Assembly (NCBI GenBank): GCA_973895155.1
Contig: OZ316897.1
Location: forward strand, 5,890,001-5,954,000
DNA length: 64,000 bases
Source of the DNA: Marsupella aquatica
Taxonomy: Eukaryota; Marchantiophyta
Reading direction: 5' to 3'
How positions within the stretch are numbered: position 1 is the stretch's first letter; every line of letters begins with the position of its first letter. The notes beneath the pieces were generated by a model, which saw only the letters and a program-made list of their open reading frames with translations, had not been told where the DNA came from and ran no database searches. Of this stretch, positions 23,970-36,348 are shown one piece after another. The position numbers and the translations under genes are program-made.

Positions 23970-24246
23970 CGTTGAATGACACCACGACATCAGACTGCCT
24001 ACTACCTTCTCATAAGGAATCTTAGTCATCAGACCTTTCTCCACAACATTCGTAGGAGAGAAAGCCGATCATAACTTGAAATGTGAAGCTAAAGGAATAC
24101 TCACTGGCTTACAATCCTCCATGTTGAATCACGCAAGTACCTTCCTTGCATACTTGCCTTGATTCAAGCACAACTATCCAGTATCAGAGTTCCTAAAAAT
24201 CTTCATCCCTAAGATCCTCTTGGCCTTACCAAGATCCTTCATCCTA
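23970..24246 (-). pseudogene. Copia copy I RT remainder after the LINE insertion
   Basis: Minus-strand text RMKDLGKAKRILGMKIFRN, then ARKVLA, and IPYEKVVGSLM, the standard end of copia RT before RNase H. It contains several in-frame stops. Coding recognition ends at the C-run 23959-23969. Confidence 0.75.
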
Positions 24247-24261
24247 AATTCAGAACTCAAT

Positions 24262-24860
24262 GCTGGACTCTACTGTGGGTAGGGGGAGCATGCAGACGGT
24301 GAAGGCCTTTGTAATGTACCAAGTTTTATGGACTATTTGGCTTGGTAGGAATGAGAAAATTTTTGATCAGAGAGATAGACGTTGTTTTGACCTCACACTT
24401 GTTCTCTCTGAGGTTGTGGACTCGCTGCATGCAGCTTGTAGGGTCACTCGGCCTGGTCGAAAACTCTCTAGGCTGCTTAGTGCCAAGGGTACTATAGAGA
24501 TTCTTAGGATCAGGTGGATTCCTCGGATTGGCAACAGATTTTTTTCGCTTACCGATCTGTAGGAGTTGTGGCGGCAGTCACTTTTGCGTTCCCTCTGTTA
24601 CTGCTAGGGGAGATGTTATGGACTGCCAGTGTGCTGGGGTATGTCTGCCCTGGTGGCGGTCGTGTCGATGGGCTTTGCCCTTGTAGTGTCATTGATTTGG
24701 ACTGGGGGCTCATTTGTGGGTGGTGACTTCTCACTTTCCTGCTTGGGTTCTTTGGCCCTTTGTTGTAATTGCCTTTTTCGGGCTTTTTATGTATTTCGAT
24801 GGCCTTTTGGGTCCCCCCCTCCGTAGGGTTCACGCGAAAAAAAAGAAAAAAAGAAAAGAG
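24262..24860 (+). mobile_element. 5'-truncated LINE insertion (599 bp) with 15-bp TSD
   Basis: The duplication AATTCAGAACTCAAT occurs at 24247-24261 and 24861-24875 without mismatch. The insert ends in an A/G-rich tail (24833-24860). It encodes the very C-terminus of LINE ORF2, with LWTIWLGRNEKIF, the same signature as LWSIWKNRN in the large LINE, then a 3' UTR. Perfect duplication plus a tail shows target-primed reverse transcription and a fairly young event. It is opposite in strand to the host copia element. Confidence 0.93.
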
Positions 24861-24875
24861 AATTCAGAACTCAAT

Positions 24876-26228
24876 TTCGCCTTGAATCTGCCAACCTCAG
24901 ATTGATCTTTAGCCATAATTAGCATGTCATCCACATAGAGAACCAGAATGATGAAACCAAACACATCATTCTTGATTTTGTATACACACAAGGATCATAC
25001 ACCATCCTTGTAAAACCTTGAGCAAGCATGAAAGCATCAAACCGCTTGTTCCACTGTCTAGGAGCTTGCTTGAATCCATACAAGGACTTGAGCAATCTGC
25101 AAACTAAGTTCTCTTGACACTTCTTCATAAAGCCGACCGACCGTCTCATGAAGATCATCTCTTTCAAGTTGCCATGATAGAGAAAAGCAGTAACAACGTC
25201 CATCTGATCCATCACCAGACCAAAAAACACAATAAACTGACACAAGATCCAAACTGTTGAATACTTAGCCACCGGTGAAAAGATCTCATTGTAATCCACT
25301 CCTTTCTCCTAAGTAAATCCTTTGGCTTGTAGATTTTATTTCCACCCTCTGAAGGACTGTCCTTCAACTTGTAAATCCACTTGCTGTCCACCACTTGCTG
25401 ACCTCTTGGAAGCTCCACGAGCTCCCATGTCTTGTTGTCACTCAAAGATTGCAACTCCCTTTGCATTGCTGCATTCCACTCATGCTTCTGCTCTGAAGCA
25501 CAAGCCTCACTGTACGAAAAAGACTCTTTATCCTCCAAGATCAAAGCCATATCATCATCATCAGGTGCAATGTCAATATCATCTAGCTTAGATGAGTCTG
25601 CCCATTGACCAGACCTGGTAGGAGCTCTAGTAGAACGATTGGAAGTTATTCTAGTAGATGATTCAGGCTGATCTGCTGCTGTTGCTGGTTGAATTTGAGG
25701 CACCCCAGCAATAATTTTCTCCTCTTGTTCCATCATAGGAACCAGCTCCATGCCCAAAGCTTCTCCATCTCTCCTGTCATGAACATCATCATGACTAATC
25801 TCCCCCTCAACCCGGTCCAGGATGGGAGATTTCCCCTTGTTAGTATGGGAGTCTTGAGAATTCTCCCCCTCTTTTGATGATCTGGATTCATTAAAGGATA
25901 CATCTTTACTGACAATTAGCTTATAGGTTACTGGATCCCATAACCTATAACCCTTCATACCTTTTTGATAGCCAAGGAAAATGCACTTCTTCGACTTGGA
26001 CTCCAACTTGGATCGAAGCTTGGAAGGTGTAAGCACATAAGCATCACATCCAAAAATCCTCAGATGTGAGTAATTTGTTGGACGCCCGTACCTCATTTCA
26101 AATGGCGTCTTGAATCCAATAGAACTTGATGGAGAGAAATTTACCAAATAAGCTGCAGTGTTGACAGCTTCAGCCCAAAACTCATGTGGTAAGCATGATT
26201 GACTCAATATACTCCTCAAGCGTTTCAA
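24876..26228 (-). pseudogene. Copia copy I integrase end and reverse transcriptase
   Basis: The 338-codon frame from 26228 has the integrase C-terminal part (FWAEAVNTAAYLVN, GYQKGMKGYRLWDP). RT then begins (WNAAMQRELQSLSDNKTWELV) and continues in another frame (YNEIFSPVAKYSTV, SLYGFKQAPRQWNKRFD). The catalytic LYVDDML is near 24915-24940. The text FKAKLSSEF stops at 24876, where the LINE fragment begins, and resumes at 24246 as RMKDLGKAKRILGMKIF. Confidence 0.88.
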
Positions 26229-26387
26229 TAGTGTTCGGTTGAGCCTATCAAAAACACCATTTTGCTGAAGAGTATAACTTGTTGTGAGATGACGTGTAAT
26301 CCCCTACTCCTTACAATACGTTCCAAATTCCCCGGAACCGTATTCACCTCCGTTATTCGATCAAAGATATCTCACCTTGTTACCAGT

Positions 26388-27140
26388 CTAATTCTCAACT
26401 TGGGCTTTCCACTCCTTAAAAGTGGCAAAAACATCAGACTTGTTGTAGAGAAAGTAGATCCACACATACCTTGAGTAATCATCTATGAACGTGACATAGT
26501 ATAACCGTCCAGAGTGTGAGGGAATAGGGGCTAGTCCCCACACATCACTATGTACATACTCAAGTACCTCCTTGCTAGTGTGAGTTCCAACTCTGAAGGG
26601 TTTTCTATGCTGCTTCCCAAACACACAATGCTCACAAAAATCTAATTTACTATAGTGCAAATTAGAAATTAAACCTTTTTTTAGAAGTACAACCAAACCT
26701 TTTTCACTCATGTAACTTAGTCGGAAGTGCCACAGTCGGGCCGTCTCTTCATGAGATAAGGTTACATTGGATTCATCACATACTACTCTACCCTCCAAAA
26801 TATACAGATTTTTGTGTCTCTTTCCCTTCAATACAACCTTAGAACTGAAACCTTAAGAACACCATTAGCAGAACTCCACTGATGGCCATTTTCTTCTAAC
26901 ATTCCAAGTGAAATGAAATTTTTCATCATGCCAAGAATATGTCTCCCATTCCGCACTATTCTTACAACACCATCAAACATCTCTAATCTCACAGATCCAA
27001 GTCCAACTACTTGGCATGGGATTCCATTTCCCATCAACATTGAACCGTTGGAAACCGTGTAAGAACTGAAAAACTCTCTCCTATAGCAAATGTGAAAGGT
27101 ACAAGCACTATCTAGTATCCAACCATTATCTCCCTGATGT
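26388..27140 (-). pseudogene. Copia copy I protease and integrase N-terminal part
   Basis: A protease start is seen as WILDSACTFHIC (about 27095-27130), with Ser-Ala where most copies have Ser-Gly. The pre-integrase zinc finger follows (LWHFRLSYMSEKG … CEHCVFGKQHRKPF), with Tyr in place of the second His. The integrase core comes next, with SDVWGLAP and TFIDDYSRYVWIYF. Frames change near 26830 and end at 26388. Confidence 0.85.
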
Positions 27141-27169
27141 GATACTACGTTGAGGGCAAAGTAATGGCA

Positions 27170-28221
27170 TCACAAAATATTATCATCGAGTAAATCTACC
27201 TCATGTGTGCTGGATGCCGCATTAGCTGATGAAGTAGAGTCCTTTAACCAACAATCTCTCTTCATGTGGCCTGACTTGCCACATTTCCAACATGCAAGAG
27301 GCTTCCTCTCTTGCGATTTTCCTCTGGATTTAGATCTCCCCCGTGTTGTAGATCTAAATTTGTTCTGCCCATTCGTGCACTGCACTGGTCTTCCACAACT
27401 CACGTTCAATGCAGTACTAGAAGAAGATGCTGTTTGTGCTAGACCTAGCTTCTTCTGAGCATCATTAAATAGTAGAGAGCTCACCACCTCATTATACAAA
27501 TGGACTTCAGATCTGTGTACAAGAGCACCTGTTTCAAGCCCTCATAAGATGACGGTAAGGAGCTTAGCAGAACCAAGGCCTTATCCTTATCTTCAACTCC
27601 CTTACCCAGGTTTGACAGATCCACCGTCAGGCTGTCAAACTCATCCAGATGATCCTACAGCTTGCTCCATTCCTTAAGCCTGAGGCTCATCAAGAAAGAC
27701 TTCTTGTACAGCCGGTCTGATGCATCTTCCCGGTAGTACTTCTCTCTGAGGGCCTTGAAGAGTGATGCGCAATCCGCATAATCATCCAGCTTCTTGATGA
27801 TATGCGGCTTGAGGTAAAGCATCACCGCATTGACAGCAATCACCTGCTCCTGTCTCCACTGCTTCATAGAAATCTTCTCCTCTCCATCATACTGCTTTTG
27901 CATAGAGAGCAGATGATCTAAGCCCATGGCACGAATAACACCCTTTACTTGCTTCTCCCATAGCAAGTAATTAGTACGGCCGTCATACTTCTCCACCTCA
28001 AACTTCACTCCTCCAAATCTTGCCATCTCTCTCTTCTTCCCAACTACCGACAGCTCTGGTAATGGAACAGCTTCCTCCACTACATGCCGCACCGGTGATC
28101 GTACCGGTGATACTTATTCCTCCTCAAACGGTACCAGCTCCTCCTCAGACTCTCCATCTGACCATTGCAAACCTGAAGCTCCATCGACGTTGATTCTTCC
28201 AGTATCCTCCGAGTCACTCAT
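27170..28221 (-). pseudogene. Copia copy I gag (capsid-like, CCHC)
   Basis: Starts at the ATG at 28221. The UBN2-type gag core is seen in YDGRTNYLLWEKQVKGV, KYYREDASDRLYKKSFL and, after a break, the LDEFDSL text near 27620-27660. The nucleocapsid zinc knuckle is CWKCGKSGHMKRDC at about 27260-27300 (C-x2-C-x4-H-x4-C). A TAA near 28115 and a stop near 27658 plus frame changes break it. Gag would package the element's RNA into virus-like particles. Confidence 0.85.
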
Positions 28222-29706
28222 ATGAGAAAATCGCATTTTTTTTAAACTTCTTATAAAACTTAGAACTCAACACCGTCGTGTAGCCCACGTAGCTAGGGGT
28301 CCAAAACTGAAAACAAAAATCAAAAACAAACTTTGACAACAAAGTTGTTCAGATTTTGGTCGGGGTGGGTAAAACCATGGAAAACTCCCCCGTTTTGACC
28401 ACCTCCAAGAATCTCCAAAATGTGAATGGGCAATTGATGTCGGAATTGCGAATGGAGTGTTGCACCGCGTAGCTAACTCGAATAGCTACCACCTCCCCGA
28501 AAACAACGTGAAAAAGTTACCATTTCCCGACACAAATTTTTGTTGTAAGGCCGAAAACATGCTCTCTAGTTTTGGGGAATATTCCCCTGTAGAGCGCACA
28601 GGGCGCACAAGGGGCAGTTCCCTTTGTTGGGCTAGTTAAAGCGTCGGGTCACAGGGCTTGGGATGTGGCACAACCAATGAGGAGGAGAGAATTTTTTTTG
28701 AGAACAAAGCACTTTAAAGGGGCCATAAAGCCCCTAGAAAAAATGCACGTATTCGCGGCGAGAAACATCTATATACGCCAAAAAATGCCAAAAGGGGGTT
28801 AAAATGTGCGTATTTACACGTATTAGGGCCGTATAAGGGCGTTATTGGCCGTATTTGAGCAAAAAAAATTGCATTTTTGCGCTTAAAGGGGCGTGGGGGT
28901 TCAGGGCACACGCCGGGGCGTATGGCAAAGCCGGTTTGTCGGGGTGTGAAGGTATATAGGTTGTATGGGGGCAAAAAATATAATGCCCTAAACCAACCTA
29001 AAAATGTGCCAAAAAATGACACAAAGGTCGTGTTACAAACCTCAGCCGCCTGTGCTTCGATTTCTAATGAGAAAAGTGATGACCGCCGATATGAAAATGT
29101 TGCCGAATTGCACCGGCATGTCTGCAGCTCCACCAGAGAAGAAAACCTCCACCGTGTCACACTCTCTTCGCGTCAAGAGCCAATTCTGGACTCAAAATGA
29201 TCACCTCACCACAATCTCTCCGTTGAGCCTCAACACTTCAAGTTTCCTCCACCGAGTTGAACGCAACAACAAGAAACCTCGTTCAGGAAAAAACAAACTC
29301 CATAGCTTGCCAAAAAACCAGAAAACAACTTTCACTCGTCACAAATCACTTGGTCCACGTTCAGGATCAAATCAGCTACCAAAACGATCAGCTCGTCTCA
29401 ATCTACAAGCGGAGCAACACCATGCGACGCCTCGTGCACCGCAAAGCTCACACCAACAAGAAAACAAACTCTGGTCCCTCCACCAAAAAACCATCGAACA
29501 TGAAACTCCACGAAAAAACAATTTCCGCGATTACTTCTCACTCAAAAATCCAATCAATGATTTCTAACCGCCATTAGAAAGCCCTCACAACGATCTATCC
29601 GATGAGTCCCCCTCAAACAAGTTTCATGTGATTAAACCCCCTGGGATCTTCAGACCATCGATTACACAAGAAAACTCTTGTCACCACGACGTCACCTCCC
29701 AAGCAT
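28222..29706 (-). other. Untranslated leader of copia copy I
   Basis: About 1.5 kb between the primer-binding site and gag. Parts match the leader of copy II (for example TTTTACCCACCCCGACC). Long frames on either strand here (28714-29160, 29004-29567) have no known domain and are not conserved as protein in copy II, so they are treated as non-coding. Confidence 0.6.
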
Positions 29707-29718
29707 GCTCTGATACCA
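29707..29718 (-). other. Primer-binding site of copia copy I
   Basis: TGGTATCAGAGC on the minus strand, two bases after the LTR. It matches the 3' end complement of initiator methionine tRNA, the usual primer of plant copia elements. Confidence 0.9.
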
Positions 29719-29720
29719 CT

Positions 29721-30017
29721 TGTTGGGGATAATTCATATCCCGATACACCATGCACATGTGAACACCATACAAAGTTGTCGACAAAACGAGTATGTGGTT
29801 CACCTCATGACCGAGGCTACGTCCACGGGAAAACAAGAGACCTTTATTTCTCTCTTGCCCAACTCAAACAATGAACTGAAGATCCACGAGGGACTGACAC
29901 CAGCCCTGGCTATATACACAACAACACTACTGCTAACCATAGCTAATTAAGTCCTAACCTGAGTTAGACTAACTGCGGATAGCTATAGAGTCACAAGACT
30001 AAGAGCAATACCTAACA
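29721..30017 (-). repeat. 5' LTR of copia copy I
   Basis: On the minus strand the LTR starts TGTTAGGTATTGC and ends CCCCAACA (297 bp). It holds GTGGACGTAGCC and GGTGAACCAC near the expected R region and a GTATATAGCC TATA-like site. The flanking 5-mer upstream is CAATC (30018-30022). Confidence 0.85.
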
Positions 30018-30667
30018 CAATCCTCAAATGTGTGGAGGTGCCATGGAGTGTGCTGCCATAGCCAAGTGCCTGCAAAGCTAAAGCTAACACTCAAGAAGAA
30101 TTGAAGTGATTGTGCAATGAGCAATCTCGAGTGCTCCTAACAAAGACTATTTGCTTCAAGAACAACCAAGGTTTGCTACAAGAACATTGCCCAAAGTGCT
30201 ACTAAGAGGAGAATGCTTGTGAATGTTTAGAGAACACCAAGCACATCTACTATAGCTTGCATATATGGCCTCTAAATGATGAACCTAAACTACCATAATA
30301 TTCTTGTGGGCGTGCACAGGGCATGGTGGTGGGCAATGTTAACCATGCACTCTCGCACGACACTGGTGGATCCAGGTTTGGTCATGGCTAGTGGTGACTT
30401 AAGTAGAATTGGAAGCTGCAAAGGGTTTAGGGTTTAGGGTTTAGCTAGAGACAGCCCCTAGGAGAAGGTACCTTTATTAGGTTGGCCTCCTAGGTGTGGA
30501 GCCAAATCCGAGTACTGGTCCCCCTTTGTGGGGACTGCCTTGCTTGGTTCCGTTGAGAATTTTTATGATTCCTTGGAATTGATTTTTTATAAAAAGTTTT
30601 AACCCGCGAAAAACCCCACGGGCAGGGCAAACAAGCCTCATGGCAAAACAAGACAACCCCCCCTTGG
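30018..30667. other. Intergenic stretch between two copia LTRs
   Basis: No gene recognised. It contains a short telomere-like run and, near 30560-30640, a TTTATAAAAAG…CCGCGAAAAA segment that resembles the 3' end of the small LINE, possibly another old LINE tail. Confidence 0.4.
30423..30444 (+). repeat. Three TTTAGGG units (plant telomere type)
   Basis: Three uninterrupted units of the plant telomere heptamer. Such short interstitial runs are common near plant promoters (telo-box) or mark repaired breaks. They are too short to indicate a chromosome end. Confidence 0.8.
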
Positions 30668-30999
30668 TGTTAAGAATTGCTCTTAGTCTTGTGACTCAAA
30701 GGTTACGGCACTTAGGCTAACCACAGTTAGGGTCTTAGCTGAGGTTAGGTTAGTCGTGTGTGACCTTGTATATACCAAGGCTATTGTAAGTCGCTGGAGT
30801 GGTGTGCTTACTCATTGTAACGGAGCAACTTGAGGAAGAGGGAGAGCATGTGTGTTCGTCTACTCTTGAAGTAAAGCTTGAGTGTTCGTGTGGACGTAGC
30901 CTTGGAGAAAAGGTGAACCACGTAGAGATTGTGTCGACTACGTGTGCATGGAATGAATCATGGTTGTATGGTCGTTGCGAATGACGTCTTAGTTCAACA
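30668..30999 (+). mobile_element. Solo Ty1/copia LTR with perfect 5-bp TSD
   Basis: Starts TGTTAAGAATTGC, ends TTCAACA (332 bp), and carries GTGGACGTAGCC and GGTGAACCACGTA. The duplication CTTGG flanks it exactly (30663-30667 and 31000-31004). The first 30 bases match the start of the LTR of copia copy I closely. No internal region remains, so it arose by LTR-LTR recombination. Confidence 0.92.
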
Positions 31000-31004
31000 C
31001 TTGG

Positions 31005-33450
31005 GGGGGGGGGAATCACATGGGGCACACAATTTTTTTTATGATTGATAAGATAAGAACAGCTTTTAATTACATTGCCATCAAAGATATTCTAAGTTAC
31101 AATATTGCCATTATTTTTGTTGTATATAAAGCTATGCCAGGGTTTTACTATATTCTCACCTATTACTTTGTTAAAATGATTGTCTTATACAAAATAGTGG
31201 CATATTTGTAAATACAAAGAACATAATGGTATTATTATCAATTTGAATATCTTTGGTGGCAAAATAATTAAAAGTTGAAGATAAGAATAATTATTTTTTT
31301 AATCTTTATGGACCCCACTAGAGGTCCCTTCCAAAATTTCTGGCATCACATTGTGCCACATCAACGACAACCGCAACAAACAAGACTCATCAAATTTGTG
31401 AGTCAAACTTATAGTTTTCATTCGTGTTTGTGTCAATTTGAGTGTAAATTTTAGGACGCCATGCCGTAAAAAGAAAAATTAAAAATTAAAAATGTAAATA
31501 GCAAGATGGTTAAAACTATCACTATGTAACCATTTTAGTTACATTTCCAATTTTAAAACTTAAATTCAAAGATTTATGAAAAATATTTTTGATATAATAA
31601 ATAATGACTAATAACTAACTTGATAATTTCTTTGCCAGAGTGTAATTGGCACCTGGAGTAAGATTTTAGGCCCTTTGCAATTAAGGTAAATGGCTAGCCA
31701 TGGTCCGAATTTGAACACTCAACAAACTTAAACAATTCATTTGAACATTCATCTAATTGCAAATGTCACAAATTAAATTTTGATTCTAGTAGCTTGAAAA
31801 TTTGGTAGCATGTACCAAAAAGGCATGATTTTGAAAACTATTCGTGATAACTATGCTATCAATTAGTCAAGGGGTCCACTAACTAATTGCACTTGAGTGT
31901 AGCGGAGTGCAAAGATATTTGCGTCCCATCATAAATTAATTTAAATAAATAAATCCTATACGGTTTGCATGGCTGGCACCACCTTGCTAGTACTCAACGC
32001 CCAGGAAGGAAAGCGTTGAACAGACAGGACTGGCATGACGAGCATGGTGAAAGTTTGATTCACGTGTCTTGCATCTGATTGTGCGGGTTGGCCGGCCTGG
32101 CTGGCTGTCTGTTTGCTGGCTGACTCCTCGCCCGCCCTGTCAGGACTGATTGATGATTGATGGATTTGATCGATCCTACAATACCGGAAATTTCGATTAT
32201 AAGCATGGTACTGCGAGGCCACTTTCCCATTCACGAGAGTGTGCCGAGTCATTCCACTTATGTGATAGCCTCATATTTCTACATGCGCACCAACGAACAG
32301 CAGATGGAGCCCACTTTTTTTTTTATACCTTACTGAGATTCTTCTGCTATTGATCTTATGTGACTGTTTAGAGGCAAGAGCTAAAGTTTCATGCGCTCGG
32401 CGGCATTTATGTCCTTGTTGCTTACAATATTTTGCGAGCATATACTCGACGGTCAGCTGAGTAAGTGAGAGCAGACAAATTCGGTTTATACTTGACGGAG
32501 GGAAGCTCGCTAACATGTGTATAGATCGATAACCCTGAGAGATAGAGCCGCTTCTGCGACTGCTTCATTTTATCGTTGTGATTCGACCGCGTCATGGGAA
32601 TATAATTCCGAATCTGACCGAGTTGGACTTCGGCTCCCATCTTCAATTGAGACTTCTCGGGACTGTCTACACACCCTTCGTACATGTTGCCACTGGAGCC
32701 ACTCGACAGTGAAGAGAGTACAGAAATACGGAAAGTATGGGGAAATTTCGCAACCCTTGGGGAGGAACGCACGTAGATTTCTGAAAGGGAGGATTATAGA
32801 AAGCTGGATCGAATAGAATGGGGAATTGAAATGGAATTGGATTCGATGAGAGCTCGTAATGACCTGACGCCATTGGTGTGTACGAGAGAGAGCTGAAGAA
32901 ATCTGGAGAGTAGTGTCGTGGACTCCTCTGTATCAGAAACAAGGCGGGCCCGATTGCAGGGGAAATGTATGTTATTTTCAATTTCACGACTTCTATGCTT
33001 ACAAACAGTTGCATCATTAGTGCTTGCTCAGTCTTTGCTAAAGGGCTTGTGAATAGGTATCGATGTCAGCGTAGGTCGGAAGATGTGTGTCGGATAACAA
33101 TCGAGATCTCGTGAAGTTTGTCTGTGGTCGTTGCGGAAACTTGGTTGACATTTCCAGTGGGATACTCTTTGCCATGTGTGGCGACGAGAAGATCACACGG
33201 AATGAATCGCTCAGGGTTTAAAAGGGTGAACGAGAAGTGTTAGAGTATTTGTTCTGTTCCTTGTCACATCTGTCGAGAATGGTGTGCTAAAGTAATCGCT
33301 GAAGTGAATCTGGAAAGCAGGTCAAGCTATGATTCAGGACTCCAGTGATGATACATTCCATGGAATTTCTAGACACTAGGAGGTCCCCGAACCCACTTGA
33401 AAAGTGGCAGAACGAGAGAGCTGATACTGGTCATCAGGCTGCAGAATCAA
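31005..33450. other. AT-rich intergenic DNA and 5' region of the ARM/TPR gene
   Basis: 31.0-32.0 kb is AT-rich without recognised genes. A G-run follows the solo LTR at 31003-31011. 32.0-33.45 kb has more balanced composition and should include the promoter and 5' UTR of the downstream gene; no decisive TATA box was found. Small ORFs here have no known domains. Confidence 0.45.
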
Positions 33451-36348
33451 ATGGAGAAAGGCCCAGCAGAAAGTTATTACCCGGATTTCTCCTGTGCAAT
33501 GAGAGAGGGCAACCTCGTGAAACGGCGCACGAAGGTTGCTAAATTTTTCAAGCAGCTGCCTTCTCAGAATGGAGAAGGGCAGGTTCATCCAATTAGTGGG
33601 CTTTGGAACACCGCAATGACTTATCCCAATGACCCTGAGTATTTGGAGCTAGGAATATTTGAGTGCATGTCTCTCCTTGTTTGGAAAGGGATTGACAACC
33701 GAGAATGGCTATCTCAGGACCAGAACATTTCTATCCCGTACTATGCAGCACACATTATTGGCTCTTACACCATGAATTTAGAAGAGTTCGCTGAAAGGGC
33801 AATCCAAGCCGGAGTGATATCACCTCTGATGGAACTGCTGCGAGGGAGACTCACTTGGGTGGAACAGCGTGTTGCTGTAAGAGCACTAGGCCATCTTGCA
33901 ACTTACGACAGTACCTTCCCCTACTTAGCAGAGCATGAAGAGATTCTGGAACTCTCCATCAAGCTTGCAATGGAATCCCTGGATATCGTGTACACCCATT
34001 TCCTTCAATTTGTCGATGGACGAATGGGCTACCAGTGTGATCTCCTCACGCGTGGGACAGGAGGCTTAGAAATGGAGGCTAGGAAAGCAGAGGAGTGGGC
34101 CAGTCAACTGCAGTGCTGGTCTTTGCAGCTGATCAACTGTTTTGCTTTCAAGTCCGAATTTCTACCGCTTATTTGTCAAAAGGAGTTCCTGACAAGGCTT
34201 CCGGGAATGTGGGGAGGTCTGGTGAATGAAACGTCTCCAGCAGGGGTTGGACTGCTAAGAACCCTTTGTCATCAGAGGAGCGGGAGGCCACCAGTAGCAG
34301 AGTGTCCTGGGATAATAGAAGCACTTTGCAACATAGCCCGTTCTTCAGACGACTGGCAATGCATGGCTATTGATATCCTGGTTTGGCTTCTGCAAGATCC
34401 AGACACTCGGTACAAGGTAGGTCGTGGGCCTCCCTCTTTCCTGTTCTTCCTTCTCGGCTAATGTGTTTTTCATTTATTCTCCTCTTCCCCTTGAGCGCTG
34501 GGAACGGTGATCGTATGCCACCCTACTAGCGGGATTTCGAAAAACAAATTGCGTTCTTAGAGGTCAATGGACTAATCCTGCTCGAGTTGTGGACTGAGTG
34601 GGGAATGCACACATGGATGCGTAGTCCAGTTCCTTTTGCTTCTCTGTCTAAAGCTTTACTCCAGCATTCTGAGCAAAAGTCTGCTGAAGGATACTTTTCA
34701 GGTCAACATGGAAGCTTTGTGTACCCGCCAGAACATACACGTTAGTGTTTTCGCTCTTGTTAAAGACGCGATTGTTGGAGTTGCCTTTTTATGGGTGAGT
34801 TTTGTTGTCATTCTCTTCTTTCTCACCCCAAGTTCATCTCTCCACTCGACACTGAGAGGAACCGCGGGTGGAGTTCTTTACAAAGTACAAAGTATCCATC
34901 TTTAGCGCACAATATACTGAAATTTAGATAGCCTTCACGGCCCTTTTCCATTACTGTACCGATTCATCATGAGCTAAGATGCGTTTCTTCCCTTTTCATT
35001 GAACAAAAGTATTCATTGGCCTCGTTAGGAGGCTTCAAGACCATGCCAGGTACCAGGGCTGCTGGTTGTTTGTCTCGTTCTGTTGAATGAAGATCTCCTA
35101 TGTGTCTACATCTCGTCAGTAATAAGTAGTTGTGCTATTCGTTAAAGTATATATCTGGCGAAGTGTAATCACAATCTAGGTCCCAGCAGCTGGAGTCGTT
35201 TTTATAGTCCTCTACTTGAAGTCATACTTCTCTTTCTAATTGAAGCTAGGCTATCCTCCGCTTGCGCTTTCAAGTCTGCTGAAAGGTTGACTCGTTTTAG
35301 AACAAGAAAGAGTGGCGTTTTCCATCACCAGCCTAGGAAAGGAAACCTCCAAACATTTGGGAGACACTGATATCACGCTTGCGTTTCAATGTTTCAGGTA
35401 CTGGATAGAGCAGCGGTTGCATTAATGGATCTTGTGGAGCTACCTAGCCTCGGGGAACACAAGCGTGTCGGTGATTGCATTACAGATGTCCTTCTGCAGG
35501 ATTACTCTCCTCTACCTTGTTCAGATGTCAGCAATGTCCTTTTGCCAGAAACGAGGGACCTGCTGGACCATCTTGCTGCCTTCCGGAAGAAGCTGAAATC
35601 AGAAAGAAATATGCCCAAAGAGGATTTTCAAATCAAACAAGCTATGGTTTTGGTGGTGAAATTGGAGGGAAATGCAAGATTTTCATCAGGAGATATTGTA
35701 GGGGCTGCTGCCAAATATACTGAGGCGTTGGCTTTGTGCCCAGTCAGAGCAAAGAAGGAAAGAGTTGTCCTCTATAGCAACAGAGCACAGTGCCATCTAA
35801 TGCTCCAGAATCCTGAGGAAGCCGTAAGTGACACTACCCGAGCCCTAGCTATTCACAATCCCGTAAACAGGCATGGGAAAAGTTTGTGGCGTAGAGCGCA
35901 AGCATATGAGATTCTGGGACTGTCAAAAGAAAGTTTGTTGGATGCGATCATGTTCGTTAACGAAACCTCTCAAGCTCCAGAAGGTTATGCAGAGTTTAAG
36001 CAGAATCGTGTGCCTGATTATGTTGAAAACCTTGTGAGAAAACAAATGGAGGCATCTTGGCTGTTTAAGGAGGCCGCTGTAGTTTATGGCGGAATGCAGT
36101 ATGACGTTAATCACGCTAGAGTTGAAGAGGAAGTGGACGACGGAGGAACAGGTGACGAGGATTCGGAATGGGAAACTGCTAGTGAAGCAGATACTGATAA
36201 TGGATCAGAAAAGAACAGCAAATCTAGCAAAGAGGCATGGGTCGATAATGCAGATGGTAGGAAATACATGAAAAGAAGTTCTGCCATAGACCTAGAGGGG
36301 GTCCGTCTGCAGGATCTACTTGGCCTACATTACCAAAATTCTTACTGA
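33451..36348 (+). CDS. ARM-repeat/TPR-like protein (2 exons)
   Basis: Exons are 33451-34416 and 35398-36348, joined in phase 0 across a 981-bp GT-AG intron (AAG|GTAGGT … TTTCAG|GTACTG). The product is about 638 aa. Residues 1-390 form the ARM-like helical part (SGLWNTAMTYPNDPEYLELG, VEQRVAVRALGHLATY, QCWSLQLINCFAFK). Residues about 405-505 form TPR helices (LEGNARFSSGDIVGAAAKY, LYSNRAQCHLML, LWRRAQAYEILG). The tail is acidic (DSEWETASEADTD). This matches, over its full length, a conserved plant family annotated in Arabidopsis as ARM-repeat/TPR-like. The ATG at 33451 is chosen because the family starts MEK…; the frame is open a little upstream. The TPR part suggests chaperone or partner binding, but the role is not established. 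It appears intact. Confidence 0.92.

Larger units (their letters stand above)
23970..30017 (-). mobile_element. Ty1/copia retrotransposon, copy I (minus), 3' end missing
   Basis: The 5' LTR is at 30017-29721, the primer-binding site at 29718-29707, a leader of about 1.5 kb, gag from 28221, protease, integrase, RT and part of RNase H down to about 23970. Domain order protease-integrase-RT defines Ty1/copia. At 23959-23969 a run of C marks the end of recognisable coding, and no 3' LTR is found. A 599-bp LINE fragment splits RT at 24262-24860. Copy II at 48782-51666 is the same family: same LTR block, leader text and gag start context TTTTCTCATATGA. Confidence 0.88.

Noticed and set aside
28714-29567. 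148- and 187-codon frames on opposite strands in the copia leader
   Set aside because: They lie in the untranslated leader of copia copy I, have no known domain and are not kept as protein in copy II.
34636-34905. Extra exon inside the ARM/TPR intron
   Set aside because: The flanking exons already join in phase and match the family without a gap; the frame has no similarity to the family.
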